A DNA stretch of 64,000 nucleotides, from the NCBI GenBank assembly GCA_019429305.1, contig JAHYIR010000002.1, positions 156,290 to 220,289 of the forward strand, in the 5' to 3' direction. The notes beneath the pieces are model-generated. The model made no database searches. It had not been told where the DNA came from and saw only the letters and a list, made by a program, of their open reading frames with translations. Shown here one piece after another: positions 35,812 through 44,256 of this stretch. The position numbers were made by a program, and so were the translations under genes. Every line of letters starts with the position of its first letter. Position 1 is the first letter of the stretch. This stretch comes from Candidatus Cloacimonadota bacterium. GTDB lineage: Bacteria > Cloacimonadota > Cloacimonadia > Cloacimonadales > JAJBBL01.

Positions 35812-36881
35812 CCAACCGTAATGTCTCCCCTATTGCCTATACACCTGAAGATTGGCAGGAAATATTAATACCTCTGTGTGATAACAGTATCAAGACAGCT
35901 CGGTATAGATCTATTCAAATCTGTGATTGGATTTTTAAAAAATTTGTTCCCGACTTTAGCTTAATGTCCAATCTTCCCAAGCAACTGAGAGACTATCTAG
36001 CAAATCATTATCCTCTGCAATTTCCACTAATCAAACAAAAAACTGTTTCTAATGACGGAACAACCAAATTTCTTCTAAAATTGGCGGATAATAGTCATAT
36101 AGAAATGGTACTTATTCCTGAGAAAGAGAAATTAACACTCTGTATCTCCTCGCAAGTTGGTTGTCTAAGAAGGTGTCGGTTTTGTGCTACCGGTGATATC
36201 GGTTTCAAGCGTAATCTAGACTCAGCTGAGATAATTACTCAATTATTGCTGGCTTTTCGCTATTCATTAGGAAGACGGATAACTAATCTCGTTTTTATGG
36301 GTATGGGAGAACCTCTTGATAATCATGTGAATGTCTTCAGGGCTATCAGATTGATGCAGGATAATCGCCTGCTTTCCTTTAGTCCCAGACGTATTACCGT
36401 ATCAACTTGCGGTTTGATCCCCGGCATCAGAAAGCTTCTTGCTGAAAAGGTTAAAATCAAGTTAGCAGTATCTCTAAACTCAGCAATACAGGAGAAAAGA
36501 GAATATCTCATGCCTGTAGCAAAACTATATCCCCTGAAGGAACTGAAACAGGATTTACAACTCTATAGACGTAATAACCCTTTTCGTATAACGTTAGAAT
36601 ATGTCATGTTTAAGGGATTCAATACCGGCAAGGAAGATGCCCGTGCCTTGATTAAACTTTTGGGTGACCTATCTTGCAAAGTTAATTTGATCTCTTGGAA
36701 TGAAACACAGTGTAATAGTGAGTTCCAGGCACCTTCTCCAGACGAGATCGAGAAATTCATTAGTTATCTGCAACCACTTCCCTTTGCTGTAACCTACCGT
36801 AAAAGTAGAGGAAAAGATATACAGGCAGCATGCGGGCAATTAGCTGCCAATTATCAAATTTTGAAAGAAGATATAAGTTAG
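35808..36881 (+). CDS. rlmN: 23S rRNA (adenine2503-C2)-methyltransferase RlmN
   Basis: 357 residues. Radical-SAM CxxxCxxC motif in CLRRCRFCATG (~residue 120), the upstream IPEKEKLTLCISSQVGC block, GMGEPLDN (~165), ITVSTCGLIPGI (~200), and the C-terminal resolving Cys in IQAACGQL (~345). It methylates C2 of A2503 in 23S rRNA and A37 in some tRNAs. Start overlaps the PSP1 gene's stop. Length and all functional cysteines are normal. Confidence 0.94.
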   Translation: MTNRNVSPIAYTPEDWQEILIPLCDNSIKTARYRSIQICDWIFKKFVPDFSLMSNLPKQLRDYLANHYPLQFPLIKQKTVSNDGTTKFLLKLADNSHIEMVLIPEKEKLTLCISSQVGCLRRCRFCATGDIGFKRNLDSAEIITQLLLAFRYSLGRRITNLVFMGMGEPLDNHVNVFRAIRLMQDNRLLSFSPRRITVSTCGLIPGIRKLLAEKVKIKLAVSLNSAIQEKREYLMPVAKLYPLKELKQDLQLYRRNNPFRITLEYVMFKGFNTGKEDARALIKLLGDLSCKVNLISWNETQCNSEFQAPSPDEIEKFISYLQPLPFAVTYRKSRGKDIQAACGQLAANYQILKEDIS

Positions 36882-36917
36882 TCAAATATCATTGTATTAA
36901 TCAATAGGAGTACAAGT

Positions 36918-37715
36918 ATGAACATAATCAAAGAAATCGCCCTAAAATTCATAGTCCCCGGTGAAGAAAGGCAGTGCATGTGCGGCGGGGCTCACGAAGT
37001 ATGTCTCCGCTGTAAGATCTGCCGTGCTGAAAGCCCTGATATGACTGTCACAAAGGTCGAAGATATCGCCCGTTACATAGATCATACAAATCTCAAACCA
37101 CAATCTACTTCCGAAACTATCGTCAAGCTCTGTGAAGAGGCAAAGAGTTATAATTTTAAATCGGTTTGTGTAAATCCGTACTTTGTTCGTTTGTGCCAAT
37201 CATTTCTGAAAAAAACAAATTCTCTTGTTTGTTCTGTTGTCGGATTCCCTCTCGGTGCCAATATAAGCGAAGTTAAGGGAGAAGAGACGCAACAATGTAT
37301 TAGAGAAGGAGCTAAAGAAATTGATATGGTTAATAACATTGCCTCAGTCAAGGAGAAAGATATTTCAACCTTGCTGACTGATATCGGAACTGTTGCCGAT
37401 GTTTGCCGTAACAAAGATGCTGTATTAAAAGTTATTATCGAAACCTGTCTGCTGGGTGAAGAGGAAAAGATCATTGCCTGTTTGGCAGCTAAAAAAGCAG
37501 GATCACTATTTGTAAAGACCTCTACAGGTTTTTCTACAGCTGGTGCTACATTGGAAGATGTCGCACTGATGCGACGTATAGTCGGTCCGAAGTTCGGAGT
37601 TAAGGCATCCGGTGGTGTCAGCAGTGCTGAGATTGCTCTCAAGATGATCGAAGCTGGCGCCAATCGTATCGGGACAAGCAACGGTGTCTCTATTGTCGAA
37701 GAATTCAGAAAGTAG
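36918..37715 (+). CDS. deoC: deoxyribose-phosphate aldolase with Cys-rich N-terminal extension
   Basis: 265 residues, about 45 longer than typical DeoC. The core (~residues 47-262) has YIDHTNLKPQST, SVCVNPYFVRL, SVVGFPLGA, KVIIETCLLGE (Schiff-base region), GSLFVKTSTGFSTAGATLEDV (second Lys) and GVKASGGVSSAEIAL. It cleaves 2-deoxyribose 5-phosphate to glyceraldehyde 3-phosphate and acetaldehyde. The extension begins with a short amphipathic helix-like stretch and then holds five cysteines (CMCGGAHEVCLRCKIC), which suggests a metal site. Extended DeoC forms are known from sugar-phosphate bacterial microcompartments, but no shell gene is in the window. Located between rlmN and thyX; a G-rich ribosome site (ATAGGAG) precedes it. 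Confidence 0.88.
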   Translation: MNIIKEIALKFIVPGEERQCMCGGAHEVCLRCKICRAESPDMTVTKVEDIARYIDHTNLKPQSTSETIVKLCEEAKSYNFKSVCVNPYFVRLCQSFLKKTNSLVCSVVGFPLGANISEVKGEETQQCIREGAKEIDMVNNIASVKEKDISTLLTDIGTVADVCRNKDAVLKVIIETCLLGEEEKIIACLAAKKAGSLFVKTSTGFSTAGATLEDVALMRRIVGPKFGVKASGGVSSAEIALKMIEAGANRIGTSNGVSIVEEFRK

Positions 37716-37758
37716 ATAACCATAAATACTTACCTTGTAATCTGAGGAGATATTTTAA

Positions 37759-39162
37759 ATGATAGTAAAAATTGCCGGTTACAACATAGATAAATCATTG
37801 ATAGATAAACTAAATTTGCCGCAAAAGGCAACTCCTGAAACGATCTCAGCAGCTTATGCCCGGATAAGTAGAAGCAAGAAAACTGTCTCGGAATTGAGAC
37901 AGGATGCTATTAAAGAGGTCGAAAAAGCTCGACAATCAAATGAGAAGATCATCTTCGATATGGGACACTCATCCATAGCTGAGCATGCTGTCTTTAATTT
38001 CGATATAATTGGTATATCTCGTTATCTGACCGAATATATCCAGAAGAGCAGATTGGCTTCTTTTACAGAAAAATCACAACGATATGTTACTTGGGAGAGT
38101 AATTACTACACACCTCCAGAACTAGCTAATTCCAAGTTAAAAGATACATTTCAAAAAAAAGTAACAACTCTTTTCGATCTATATAAAGAACTTTTTGAAA
38201 CCGCTAATTCCTTCTACAAAAAAAACTCTCCTGAATTGAGCCCTAGAAAACGGGAAGAGATGGCTAAAGAGGATGCCCGCTATGTTTTGCCACTCGCAAC
38301 AGAAACACAAATGGGTGTGACCATAAATGCCCGTAGTTTGGAGAATTTGCTCCGCCGTTTAGCTAACCTTGAACTCACAGAAGCCAAGACACTTTATGAT
38401 GCTCTCATAGCACAAGTTAAAGAACTCACCCCCTCTCTTATCCGCTATATTGAACCTGATCTTTACAAAAAAAACCTCAACTGTTTGGGAAAGAATTTCA
38501 GATCTGCTTCTGAAACCGATTCACTGACTTATCCCGTAAAAACCAAAGTGAAAGTACTAACAACAGATGCTGAAGAACTAATTCTCGCTTCTTTCTTATT
38601 TCAAGAAAACCCTCAAGATTTATCAAATTTGATCAACAAGATAAAGAAAATCTCGGCTTCTGAAATAGAAAGACTCTTTTCCTGCATCTTCCAAGATATG
38701 AAAGCATATCATCAGGCACCAAAGAACTTTGAGTTAGTAGAATGTATGGTTCAAACTTCTATATCCGCCAGCTGCTTTGCTCAACTTAAGAGACATCGTA
38801 TGGCTACCATTATCCGTTCTAATTATCAACCTCGATATGGTTATGTTATACCCCCCATATTTAATAAAACCGGCTCTGCAAAACATATCAGCAAAATCTT
38901 AGCTGAGCTTGCTACTCTCTATGAAGATCTGGAAAAGAAGAAGAAAGACCTTGGCTCATACATTTTGACAAATGCTCACAGAATAAATCTCCTCTTTAAA
39001 ACTAACTTGCGAGAGATGTATCACTTCTCGCGACTCCGCTCGGATAGCCATGCTCAATGGGAGATCAGAGAACTTTCTTTGGATATCGACCAAGAATTAC
39101 TAAAAATGCTACCTAATGCAGCAAAACTCCTCATGGGTAAAGATCGCTTCCAGTACCAATAA
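37759..39162 (+). CDS. thyX: tandem-type FAD-dependent thymidylate synthase (ThyX)
   Basis: 467 residues, about twice the usual ThyX (220-250). The N-terminal half contains SSIAEHAVFNFDIIGISR and a ThyX-motif-like RLASFTEKSQRYV; the C-terminal half contains CFAQLKRHRMATIIRSNY, the RHRxxS-like motif, and LREMYHFSRLRSDSHAQWEIR, the substrate/FAD region. So the chain looks like two ThyX domains, with the second better matched at RHR and the first at the QRY side. ThyX makes dTMP from dUMP with methylene-THF and reduced flavin. No thyA is visible in the window. Begins 43 bases after deoC with GAGGAG upstream, thus a deoxynucleotide pair. Confidence 0.85.
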   Translation: MIVKIAGYNIDKSLIDKLNLPQKATPETISAAYARISRSKKTVSELRQDAIKEVEKARQSNEKIIFDMGHSSIAEHAVFNFDIIGISRYLTEYIQKSRLASFTEKSQRYVTWESNYYTPPELANSKLKDTFQKKVTTLFDLYKELFETANSFYKKNSPELSPRKREEMAKEDARYVLPLATETQMGVTINARSLENLLRRLANLELTEAKTLYDALIAQVKELTPSLIRYIEPDLYKKNLNCLGKNFRSASETDSLTYPVKTKVKVLTTDAEELILASFLFQENPQDLSNLINKIKKISASEIERLFSCIFQDMKAYHQAPKNFELVECMVQTSISASCFAQLKRHRMATIIRSNYQPRYGYVIPPIFNKTGSAKHISKILAELATLYEDLEKKKKDLGSYILTNAHRINLLFKTNLREMYHFSRLRSDSHAQWEIRELSLDIDQELLKMLPNAAKLLMGKDRFQYQ

Positions 39163-39180
39163 TTTTAGCCCTCTTCTCCT

Positions 39181-39213
39181 TTTTGTCATGTCTAGCGTAG
39201 TCTAGACATCTCA
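39181..39213 (+). repeat. 33-bp repeat (GTCATGTCtAGCG type), copy 1
   Basis: Matches 45828-45860 at 30 of 33 positions. This copy contains an exact hairpin, ATGTCTAG-CGTAGT-CTAGACAT; the other copy does not pair as well. It lies 18 bases after the thyX stop. Confidence 0.75.
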
Positions 39214-39573
39214 CCTTTGCTTGCTCAAATTCTAAGTTTGCCTAATATGAAATCTCTCGTCACCCTACGAGTCGGCCCTAGCCGACTCGTGTGCTCCCTT
39301 TAGATCGAATAGAATAAACTTATCATCCGATTGATTTGGCAGGTGATCTTTAAAACCTTCTATCTCGTTCTAATTGTATTTGTATTAACAAAAGTTGCTC
39401 CATCCGAGATAACTATATAGGAAACATCAATATAAAGACAACCCTTGCTGTTGATAAAAAATAGAACTGTACATGAGACACAAAATATGTCTTGACACAT
39501 TATAAAGGGTAGTTAATTCTATATTTGTCATTGATTTAATGACTTTTTGACTTTTCACAGAAGGAGGTATCTT
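39214..39573. other. gene-free region upstream of the sorting-domain protein
   Basis: No gene is seen. It holds the palindrome at 39267-39290 and, at 39492-39497, a TTGACA. TATATTTG at 39520-39527 resembles the TAnnTTTG box of Bacteroidota promoters, but the spacing to a -33 element is not convincing. The promoter of the next gene must lie here. Confidence 0.35.
39267..39290. repeat. ACGAGTCGGC-CCTA-GCCGACTCGT hairpin
   Basis: Two exact 10-bp arms with a 4-base loop. The core AGTCGG..CTA.CCGACT is shared with the inverted repeat at 2946-2995; the changed pair (C-G here, A-T there) keeps the stem. Confidence 0.8.
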
Positions 39574-40989
39574 ATGAAAAGTATTAAACAAAATTTAACA
39601 ATGAGATTTTTGCTAGTAGTGGTAGTTGTTCTCATTGCTTCTTCTATCAACAGTATTTTTGCGCAAACTCCGATTTTGTCTGTAGAACCGGAAGAGCTAT
39701 CTTTTGGTGAAGTTGAATTGGGAGAAACGGTTGTGCTTAGTTATACATTAACCGGTTCTGATTTGGTATCCAATGTATATCTTCACTCAACAATGGGTTA
39801 TCTCATATCTTTAGATGAAGAGACCGGATACCAGCAAAATTTGATGATCCCTGAAATTGAGGGGGAGGTATCCGCCACCATCTATGTTAAATTCGCACCT
39901 CTTTTCCCGAGAGATTATAACGGTAGAGTAAGGAACCGAACAACGGGCTTTCCCGATCAACTAGTTCTTTTAACAGGAACGGGTATTATTGACGGAGAAG
40001 ATTTACCCGAACTAACAATAACCCCTCAGTCACTCTATTTTGGTGAAGTACAGATCGGAGATGAAGCGATACAAAGCTACACTTTAACAGGTACGAATTT
40101 GATCTCTAATGTGATTGTTAATGCTCCTCTAGGTTATCTATTGTCTTTAGACGAACAGGGTGATTTTTTACCACAACTTATAATTGAACCTTCTGACAGC
40201 GAGTTATCGGAGATAATTTTTGTTAAGTTCGTACCATTCTTCCCCAGAGAATACAATAGAAGAATCTGCCACCGTACTATGGGTGTTATGGGAGAATTTC
40301 TCTGGGTTTACGGAACTGGAGTATTAGACGCAGAATTTCCCCCTGTTTTATCAGTTTTTCCTGATTCACTCTATTTTGGTGAAGTACTGGTCGGTGATGA
40401 AGCAATCCTCAGTTATAACTTAACCGGAGAAAATTTACTGGCTGAAGTGCTTATCCGTGCACCACGCGGCTATCTTGTATCATTGGATGAAGATGGAGAA
40501 TTTCTCCCTATATTGAGTATTGAACCATTAGAAGGAAATGTTTCGGAAACTGTATATGTCAAATTCGCCCCACTATATGAGAGAAATTACTTTAGTGCTG
40601 TTCGCAATCGTACTATTGGAATAATGGGTACACCGGTTAGAGTACGTGGAGTAGGAGTTTTAGAAGAGCCAGGGTCAGAGCCACTATTAAATGTTGATAC
40701 ACCAATAACGCAGAAGACAGACCTGATTGGTAATTATCCTAATCCATTCAATCCGGATACTAACATTAGTTACTATCTTGAAGAAGCGGGTTTTGTCACA
40801 ATCGAGATATATAACAGCCGTGGACAGAGGGTTAAAACACTGGTAAATGGTTATGCAGATGCTGGTGAACAGGCTGTTTATTGGAACGGAAAAGATGAAG
40901 CGAATCGTGACATAAGTAGTGGTATTTACTTTTATCGCATGAAGAAGGGCACATTTACTTCAACTAAGAAGATGATCTTGATGAAATAG
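39574..40989 (+). CDS. secreted repeat protein with T9SS type A / FlgD-like sorting domain
   Basis: About 471 residues from the ATG at 39574, which has a perfect AGGAGG 8 bases upstream. Signal peptide (residues ~8-32, ending SIFAQ). Three tandem beta-sandwich repeats of about 108 residues follow (starting LSVEPEELSFGEVELGE, LTITPQSLYFGEVQIGD and LSVFPDSLYFGEVLVGD), each closing with a GTG(I/V) or GVGV turn. They resemble choice-of-anchor/ASH-type domains. The last ~85 residues (NYPNPFNPDTNISY ... SSGIYFYRM) are a C-terminal sorting domain used for type IX or similar secretion. It is likely a surface or cell-envelope protein. A terminator follows. Confidence 0.87.
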   Translation: MKSIKQNLTMRFLLVVVVVLIASSINSIFAQTPILSVEPEELSFGEVELGETVVLSYTLTGSDLVSNVYLHSTMGYLISLDEETGYQQNLMIPEIEGEVSATIYVKFAPLFPRDYNGRVRNRTTGFPDQLVLLTGTGIIDGEDLPELTITPQSLYFGEVQIGDEAIQSYTLTGTNLISNVIVNAPLGYLLSLDEQGDFLPQLIIEPSDSELSEIIFVKFVPFFPREYNRRICHRTMGVMGEFLWVYGTGVLDAEFPPVLSVFPDSLYFGEVLVGDEAILSYNLTGENLLAEVLIRAPRGYLVSLDEDGEFLPILSIEPLEGNVSETVYVKFAPLYERNYFSAVRNRTIGIMGTPVRVRGVGVLEEPGSEPLLNVDTPITQKTDLIGNYPNPFNPDTNISYYLEEAGFVTIEIYNSRGQRVKTLVNGYADAGEQAVYWNGKDEANRDISSGIYFYRMKKGTFTSTKKMILMK

Positions 40990-41018
40990 TGTTTTCAAGC
41001 TCTTTTTATTAGATTTTC

Positions 41019-41050
41019 AGGGTGAGATAGAATTATCTCACCCTTTTTTT
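41019..41050 (+). terminator. rho-independent terminator
   Basis: AGGGTGAGAT (41019-41028) and ATCTCACCCT (41035-41044) form a 10-bp stem with a 6-base loop, followed by Ts to 41050. It ends the sorting-domain gene's transcript. Confidence 0.9.
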
Positions 41051-41120
41051 ATAAACACAACCGCTAATTGAATTTTTCGTTGAATCGCTGATTAATCAGT
41101 TGCTTGGTGCAATTCTGATA

Positions 41121-41138
41121 CACAGACTAAAGTTTAGG
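41121..41138 (-). repeat. degenerate CATAGACT hairpin, reversed copy
   Basis: CACAGACTAAAGTTTAGG: reverse complement reads CCTAAACTTTAGTCTGTG and matches the hairpins at 34857 and 63365, with the left arm partly decayed. Confidence 0.5.
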
Positions 41139-41198
41139 CAAGGGAAAGAAAGACCGAAGAAGAGAGCTTGACAATTATGCTTCATTCAAGGAATTTGC

Positions 41199-41469
41199 TA
41201 ATGTGTGCTAGGCGGGGAGCCAGCGGTGCCCTGTAACCCTCAATCCGCTACAGAGGGGCTGAATCCCTGCAGGCGAATATTGATTCTCCCTGATGATGAG
41301 ATAAGTGGCGTTGACGAACAGACCCGACGCAATTGTAACCTGTAAACCTTGTCAGGTCCGGAAGGAAGCAGCAATAAGCAGATCTTACGATGTGCCGCCG
41401 GTAAATCTGTTCCGAGTTAACTACCTCATTTTTCAGATGAGATAGGTATCAACTGCAGGTGCACACATT
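41199..41469 (+). ncRNA. ffs: signal recognition particle RNA, large bacterial type
   Basis: The conserved helix-8 core GTCAGGTCCGGAAGGAAGC lies at 41351-41369 and is diagnostic. The 5' part has GCTAGGCGGGGAGCCAGCGG followed by TGCCCTGTAACCC, the Alu-type domain found in large (about 270 nt) bacterial SRP RNAs as in Bacillus and Thermotoga. The ends close on each other: ATGTGTGC near 41199-41206 pairs with GCACACAT at 41461-41468. Length is about 271 nt. It binds Ffh to target membrane proteins. A TTGACA at 41166-41171 and TTTGC at 41192-41196 (20-base gap) could be its promoter in a Bacteroidota-like style. The exact ends are estimated from the closing helix. Confidence 0.92.
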
Positions 41470-41516
41470 TTTAATGAAATAATAACAATGAAATACGAAT
41501 AATGCAGGTAAAAGAA

Positions 41517-42785
41517 ATGGCTGAGAAATACTCAATTCCACGCGGTACTTTTGATATTTTACCGGATATGAGTTATAAATGGCAATATGTTATCGAAGCT
41601 TTTCGTAATGTAGCCCGAGTCTATAATTATCGAGAGATAGTAACACCCATATTCGAGAACAGCGGATTATTCGAACGTAGTGTCGGAGAAGTTACCGATA
41701 TCGTAGAAAAAGAGATGTATAAGTTTAGCGATAAAAAAGGGCGAATATTTGCTCTGCGTCCTGAAGGTACTGCACCGGTAGTACGAAGTTTCGTAGAAAA
41801 TAGTCTCGATAAAACCGGAAGTTTAAACAAATTGTATTATGTGGGTCCTATGTTTAGATATGACAGACCACAAAAAGGAAGATACCGTCAATTCTATCAA
41901 TATGGCGTGGAATTGATCGGTTCTGATAACTCTTATTATGATGCTGAAGTTATCTCTTTTGCAATGCAATTTTTTAAAACTCTCGGTCTGACAAATTACC
42001 GCTTGGAGATCAATAGCATAGGTTGCAGTAATTGCTCACCAAAATATGATAACATCCTCAAAGAGTATTTTACTGAGTATAAAGACCAACTCTGTGGTGA
42101 TTGCCAAAGACGAATCGTCTCAAATCCTAAAAGATTGCTCGACTGTAAGAATGAGAGTTGTATCAGGATAGCTGATAAGGCACCTTCAATCCTGGATTAT
42201 CTCGATGAATCGTGCCAAAAGTCTTTTACTGAAGTTAAAGATTACTTGGATAATTTGAATATCAATTATGTCGTCAATCCACGCATTATCAGAGGGTTGG
42301 ATTATTATAATAAAACGGCTTTTGAAATCATAACCGACAGTCTTGGTTCTCAAAATGCTCTGCTCGGTGGCGGTAGATACAATACCCTGATCAAGGATCT
42401 AGGAGGACCCGATTTACCGGCTATCGGTTTTGCCGGTGGTTTTGAAAGACTATTGGCTGTCATGGAAGCAGAAAAACTTTCTTTCGGTGAAGAACCGAAA
42501 CCTTTGGTTTATATTGTCTCGCTTGGTGAAAAAGCAGCAACTTACGCACTGAAAATTTGTGCTGAGTTGCGTAACAAGGGTATTGCTGTCGAATATGATA
42601 TTGATAGAACTTCATTAAAGGGACAGATGAAAGCTGCTGACCGGTCTAGTGCAGAATATACTCTGATCATTGGAGAAGATGAACTGGCTAATGATATGAT
42701 GACTTTGAAAAATATGAAGGATGGAACCCAGCAAAAACAAAAAGCAAGTGACCTGTTGAAAACTCTTCTAACTTTAAAGAACTAA
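41517..42785 (+). CDS. hisS: histidyl-tRNA synthetase
   Basis: About 422 residues. Class II signatures: YSIPRGTFDILPD at the start, motif 2 around MFRYDRPQKGRYRQFYQYGVE (within ~residues 105-125), the histidine-specific GLDYYNKTAFEI (~residue 260), LLGGGRYNTLIKDLGG and motif 3 GFAGGFERLL (~300). A C-terminal anticodon-binding domain follows (~325-420). It charges tRNA-His. The start at 41517 has AGG 8 bases upstream; ATG 41502 in the same frame is an alternative. It follows the SRP RNA by about 48 bases. Confidence 0.93.
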   Translation: MAEKYSIPRGTFDILPDMSYKWQYVIEAFRNVARVYNYREIVTPIFENSGLFERSVGEVTDIVEKEMYKFSDKKGRIFALRPEGTAPVVRSFVENSLDKTGSLNKLYYVGPMFRYDRPQKGRYRQFYQYGVELIGSDNSYYDAEVISFAMQFFKTLGLTNYRLEINSIGCSNCSPKYDNILKEYFTEYKDQLCGDCQRRIVSNPKRLLDCKNESCIRIADKAPSILDYLDESCQKSFTEVKDYLDNLNINYVVNPRIIRGLDYYNKTAFEIITDSLGSQNALLGGGRYNTLIKDLGGPDLPAIGFAGGFERLLAVMEAEKLSFGEEPKPLVYIVSLGEKAATYALKICAELRNKGIAVEYDIDRTSLKGQMKAADRSSAEYTLIIGEDELANDMMTLKNMKDGTQQKQKASDLLKTLLTLKN

Positions 42786-42861
42786 TAATCATTCTCGATA
42801 AATTGAACTCATCTTCAATAACCTAAATTTTTCAATTGACATCTTAATGGGAATATGGAAA

Positions 42862-42888
42862 CTGGCACTCGAAATGAGAGTTTGCTAA
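42862..42888 (+). promoter_or_regulatory. CIRCE-like HrcA operator before groES
   Basis: CTGGCACTC, nine bases, then GTTTGCTAA. The consensus is TTAGCACTC-N9-GAGTGCTAA, so each half matches at about 7 of 9 positions with the correct spacer, 50 bases before the groES start. HrcA would repress here until heat or misfolding stress. Confidence 0.6.
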
Positions 42889-42937
42889 TATATTGAAATC
42901 ATTTATATTATAAGAAAGAAAAATAAGGAGGAAGATT

Positions 42938-43210
42938 ATGAAATTACAACCGATTGATGACCGTATAGTAGTAGAGGTTAAAGATGTGATGGAGAAGAAT
43001 GTTGGCGGTATCATCATTCCCGACACAGCAAAAGAGAAACCTCAAATGGGTGAGGTAATAGCAGTGGGAACAGACGAAGAATTACAAAAGATTCTCAAGG
43101 CAGGAGATAAGGTTCTATATGGCAAATACAGCGGAACTGAGATTGATGTAGAGAACAAGAAATACATTATCTTGTCCCGCAATGACGTATTAGCCAAGAT
43201 AGTAGAATGA
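42938..43210 (+). CDS. groES: co-chaperonin GroES
   Basis: 90 residues, full length: MKLQPIDDRIVVEV, the mobile loop around KNVGGIIIPDTAKEKPQ (~residues 19-35), and KVLYGKYSGTEI. Forms the heptameric lid of GroEL. AAGGAGGA precedes the ATG. A terminator follows at 43230 and the next gene is on the other strand, so groEL is not in this operon; either it lies elsewhere or the chaperonin genes were split. The CIRCE-like site upstream supports heat-shock control. Confidence 0.94.
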   Translation: MKLQPIDDRIVVEVKDVMEKNVGGIIIPDTAKEKPQMGEVIAVGTDEELQKILKAGDKVLYGKYSGTEIDVENKKYIILSRNDVLAKIVE

Positions 43211-43229
43211 TTATTGCTCTTTAAATAAG

Positions 43230-43260
43230 AAAAGCTCCTGTTTATCGGGAGCTTTTTTTA
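43230..43260 (+). terminator. rho-independent terminator after groES
   Basis: AAGCTCCTG and CGGGAGCTT pair over nine positions (one G-T) around a 5-base loop, followed by seven Ts. Confidence 0.85.
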
Positions 43261-43269
43261 TTGTATCTA

Positions 43270-44256
43270 TTAAGGTATAAAATCTAAAATTTTCTCTTCA
43301 ACTTGTTTTTTCAGCCATTCAATAAATAATCTGATTCCTTCTGAAAATTCGGTATTTGGCTTGTATCCGAGTATATTCTGACTCTTTACTATGGAAGCAT
43401 ACGTTTGCCATACATCACCCTCTTGAGCCGGTAAATGTTCTATCAGGGCTTTAATCCCAAGAGTATTTTCCAAACAATTTATCATTTCGGAGAGAGATAT
43501 TGCTTTTGATCCTCCAAGATTAAAAATATCAAAGCAATTGTTTTCCGTTACATAATCAATTGCTTTTAATGTTCCGTCAATGATATCAGCTATATAGGTG
43601 TAGTCCCTTCTTGATGACATCTCTCCATACAGAGGAATTGGTTTCCCCGCCAACATTAAGCGGGCAAATTTATGAATAGCCAGATCAGGTCTTTGTCTTG
43701 GACCATAGACAGTGAAGTATCTGAGACAGACAATTGACATCTGATAAAGATGATGATAACAATGACAGATCAATTCTCCCGACTTTTTGCTTGCAGCATA
43801 AGGTGATATGGGGTTATCAACGAAATCTGATTCAGCAAAAGGAATTTTTTTGTTATTACCGTAAACAGAAGATGAAGAGGCGAAGATGAACTTCTTGATC
43901 CCGCGCTCTTTACATTTCTCTAATAGGTATAGAGTGCCTGTTAAATTTACATCATAATATAGTTCCGGATTGATTATAGAAGGTCTTACTCCAGCCATTG
44001 CTGCCAGATGAACGACAATATCAAAGTTGTTATCAGAAAATATACTTTCTAAAAAACCCTTGTCTCTTATATCTCCTTCTAACAATATAAAAGAACTGTT
44101 GCTTTGAAGAGAGTTTTCTATATTGTTTCTTTTGATCTTTGGGTCGTAGAAATCATTAAAGTTGTCGAGACAGATGACATCGTGATTTAACTTGAGTAAC
44201 TTCTCAATTAAATGAGATCCGATAAATCCGGCTCCACCTGTTACTAATATGTTCAT
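43270..44256 (-). CDS. NAD-dependent sugar-nucleotide epimerase (UDP-glucuronate 4-epimerase-like)
   Basis: About 328 residues from MNILVTGGAGFIGSHL (Rossmann GxxGxxG at residues 7-13). Also HLAAMAGVRPS (~residue 80), the SSSSVYGN Ser and the YAASKKSGE Tyr/Lys pair (~125-155) of the extended SDR family, then FTVYGPRQRPD. The PFAESD and AGVRPS details are closest to UDP-glucuronate 4-epimerases; other UDP-hexose substrates are possible. The frame stays open to 44379, but those extra 41 residues are read out of a dispersed repeat (44257-44306). Nothing resembling a ribosome site stands directly before the ATG, because the repeat starts at the next base. murA is upstream. Confidence 0.87.
   Translation of the reverse strand: MNILVTGGAGFIGSHLIEKLLKLNHDVICLDNFNDFYDPKIKRNNIENSLQSNSSFILLEGDIRDKGFLESIFSDNNFDIVVHLAAMAGVRPSIINPELYYDVNLTGTLYLLEKCKERGIKKFIFASSSSVYGNNKKIPFAESDFVDNPISPYAASKKSGELICHCYHHLYQMSIVCLRYFTVYGPRQRPDLAIHKFARLMLAGKPIPLYGEMSSRRDYTYIADIIDGTLKAIDYVTENNCFDIFNLGGSKAISLSEMINCLENTLGIKALIEHLPAQEGDVWQTYASIVKSQNILGYKPNTEFSEGIRLFIEWLKKQVEEKILDFIP

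Noticed and set aside
37148..37723. 191-residue antisense frame over deoC
   Set aside because: It mirrors the conserved DeoC frame, has no ribosome site and no recognisable domain.
41199..41469. tmRNA or riboswitch
   Set aside because: The GTCAGGTCCGGAAGGAAGC core and Alu-type 5' part identify it as SRP RNA; no tag peptide or tRNA-like end.
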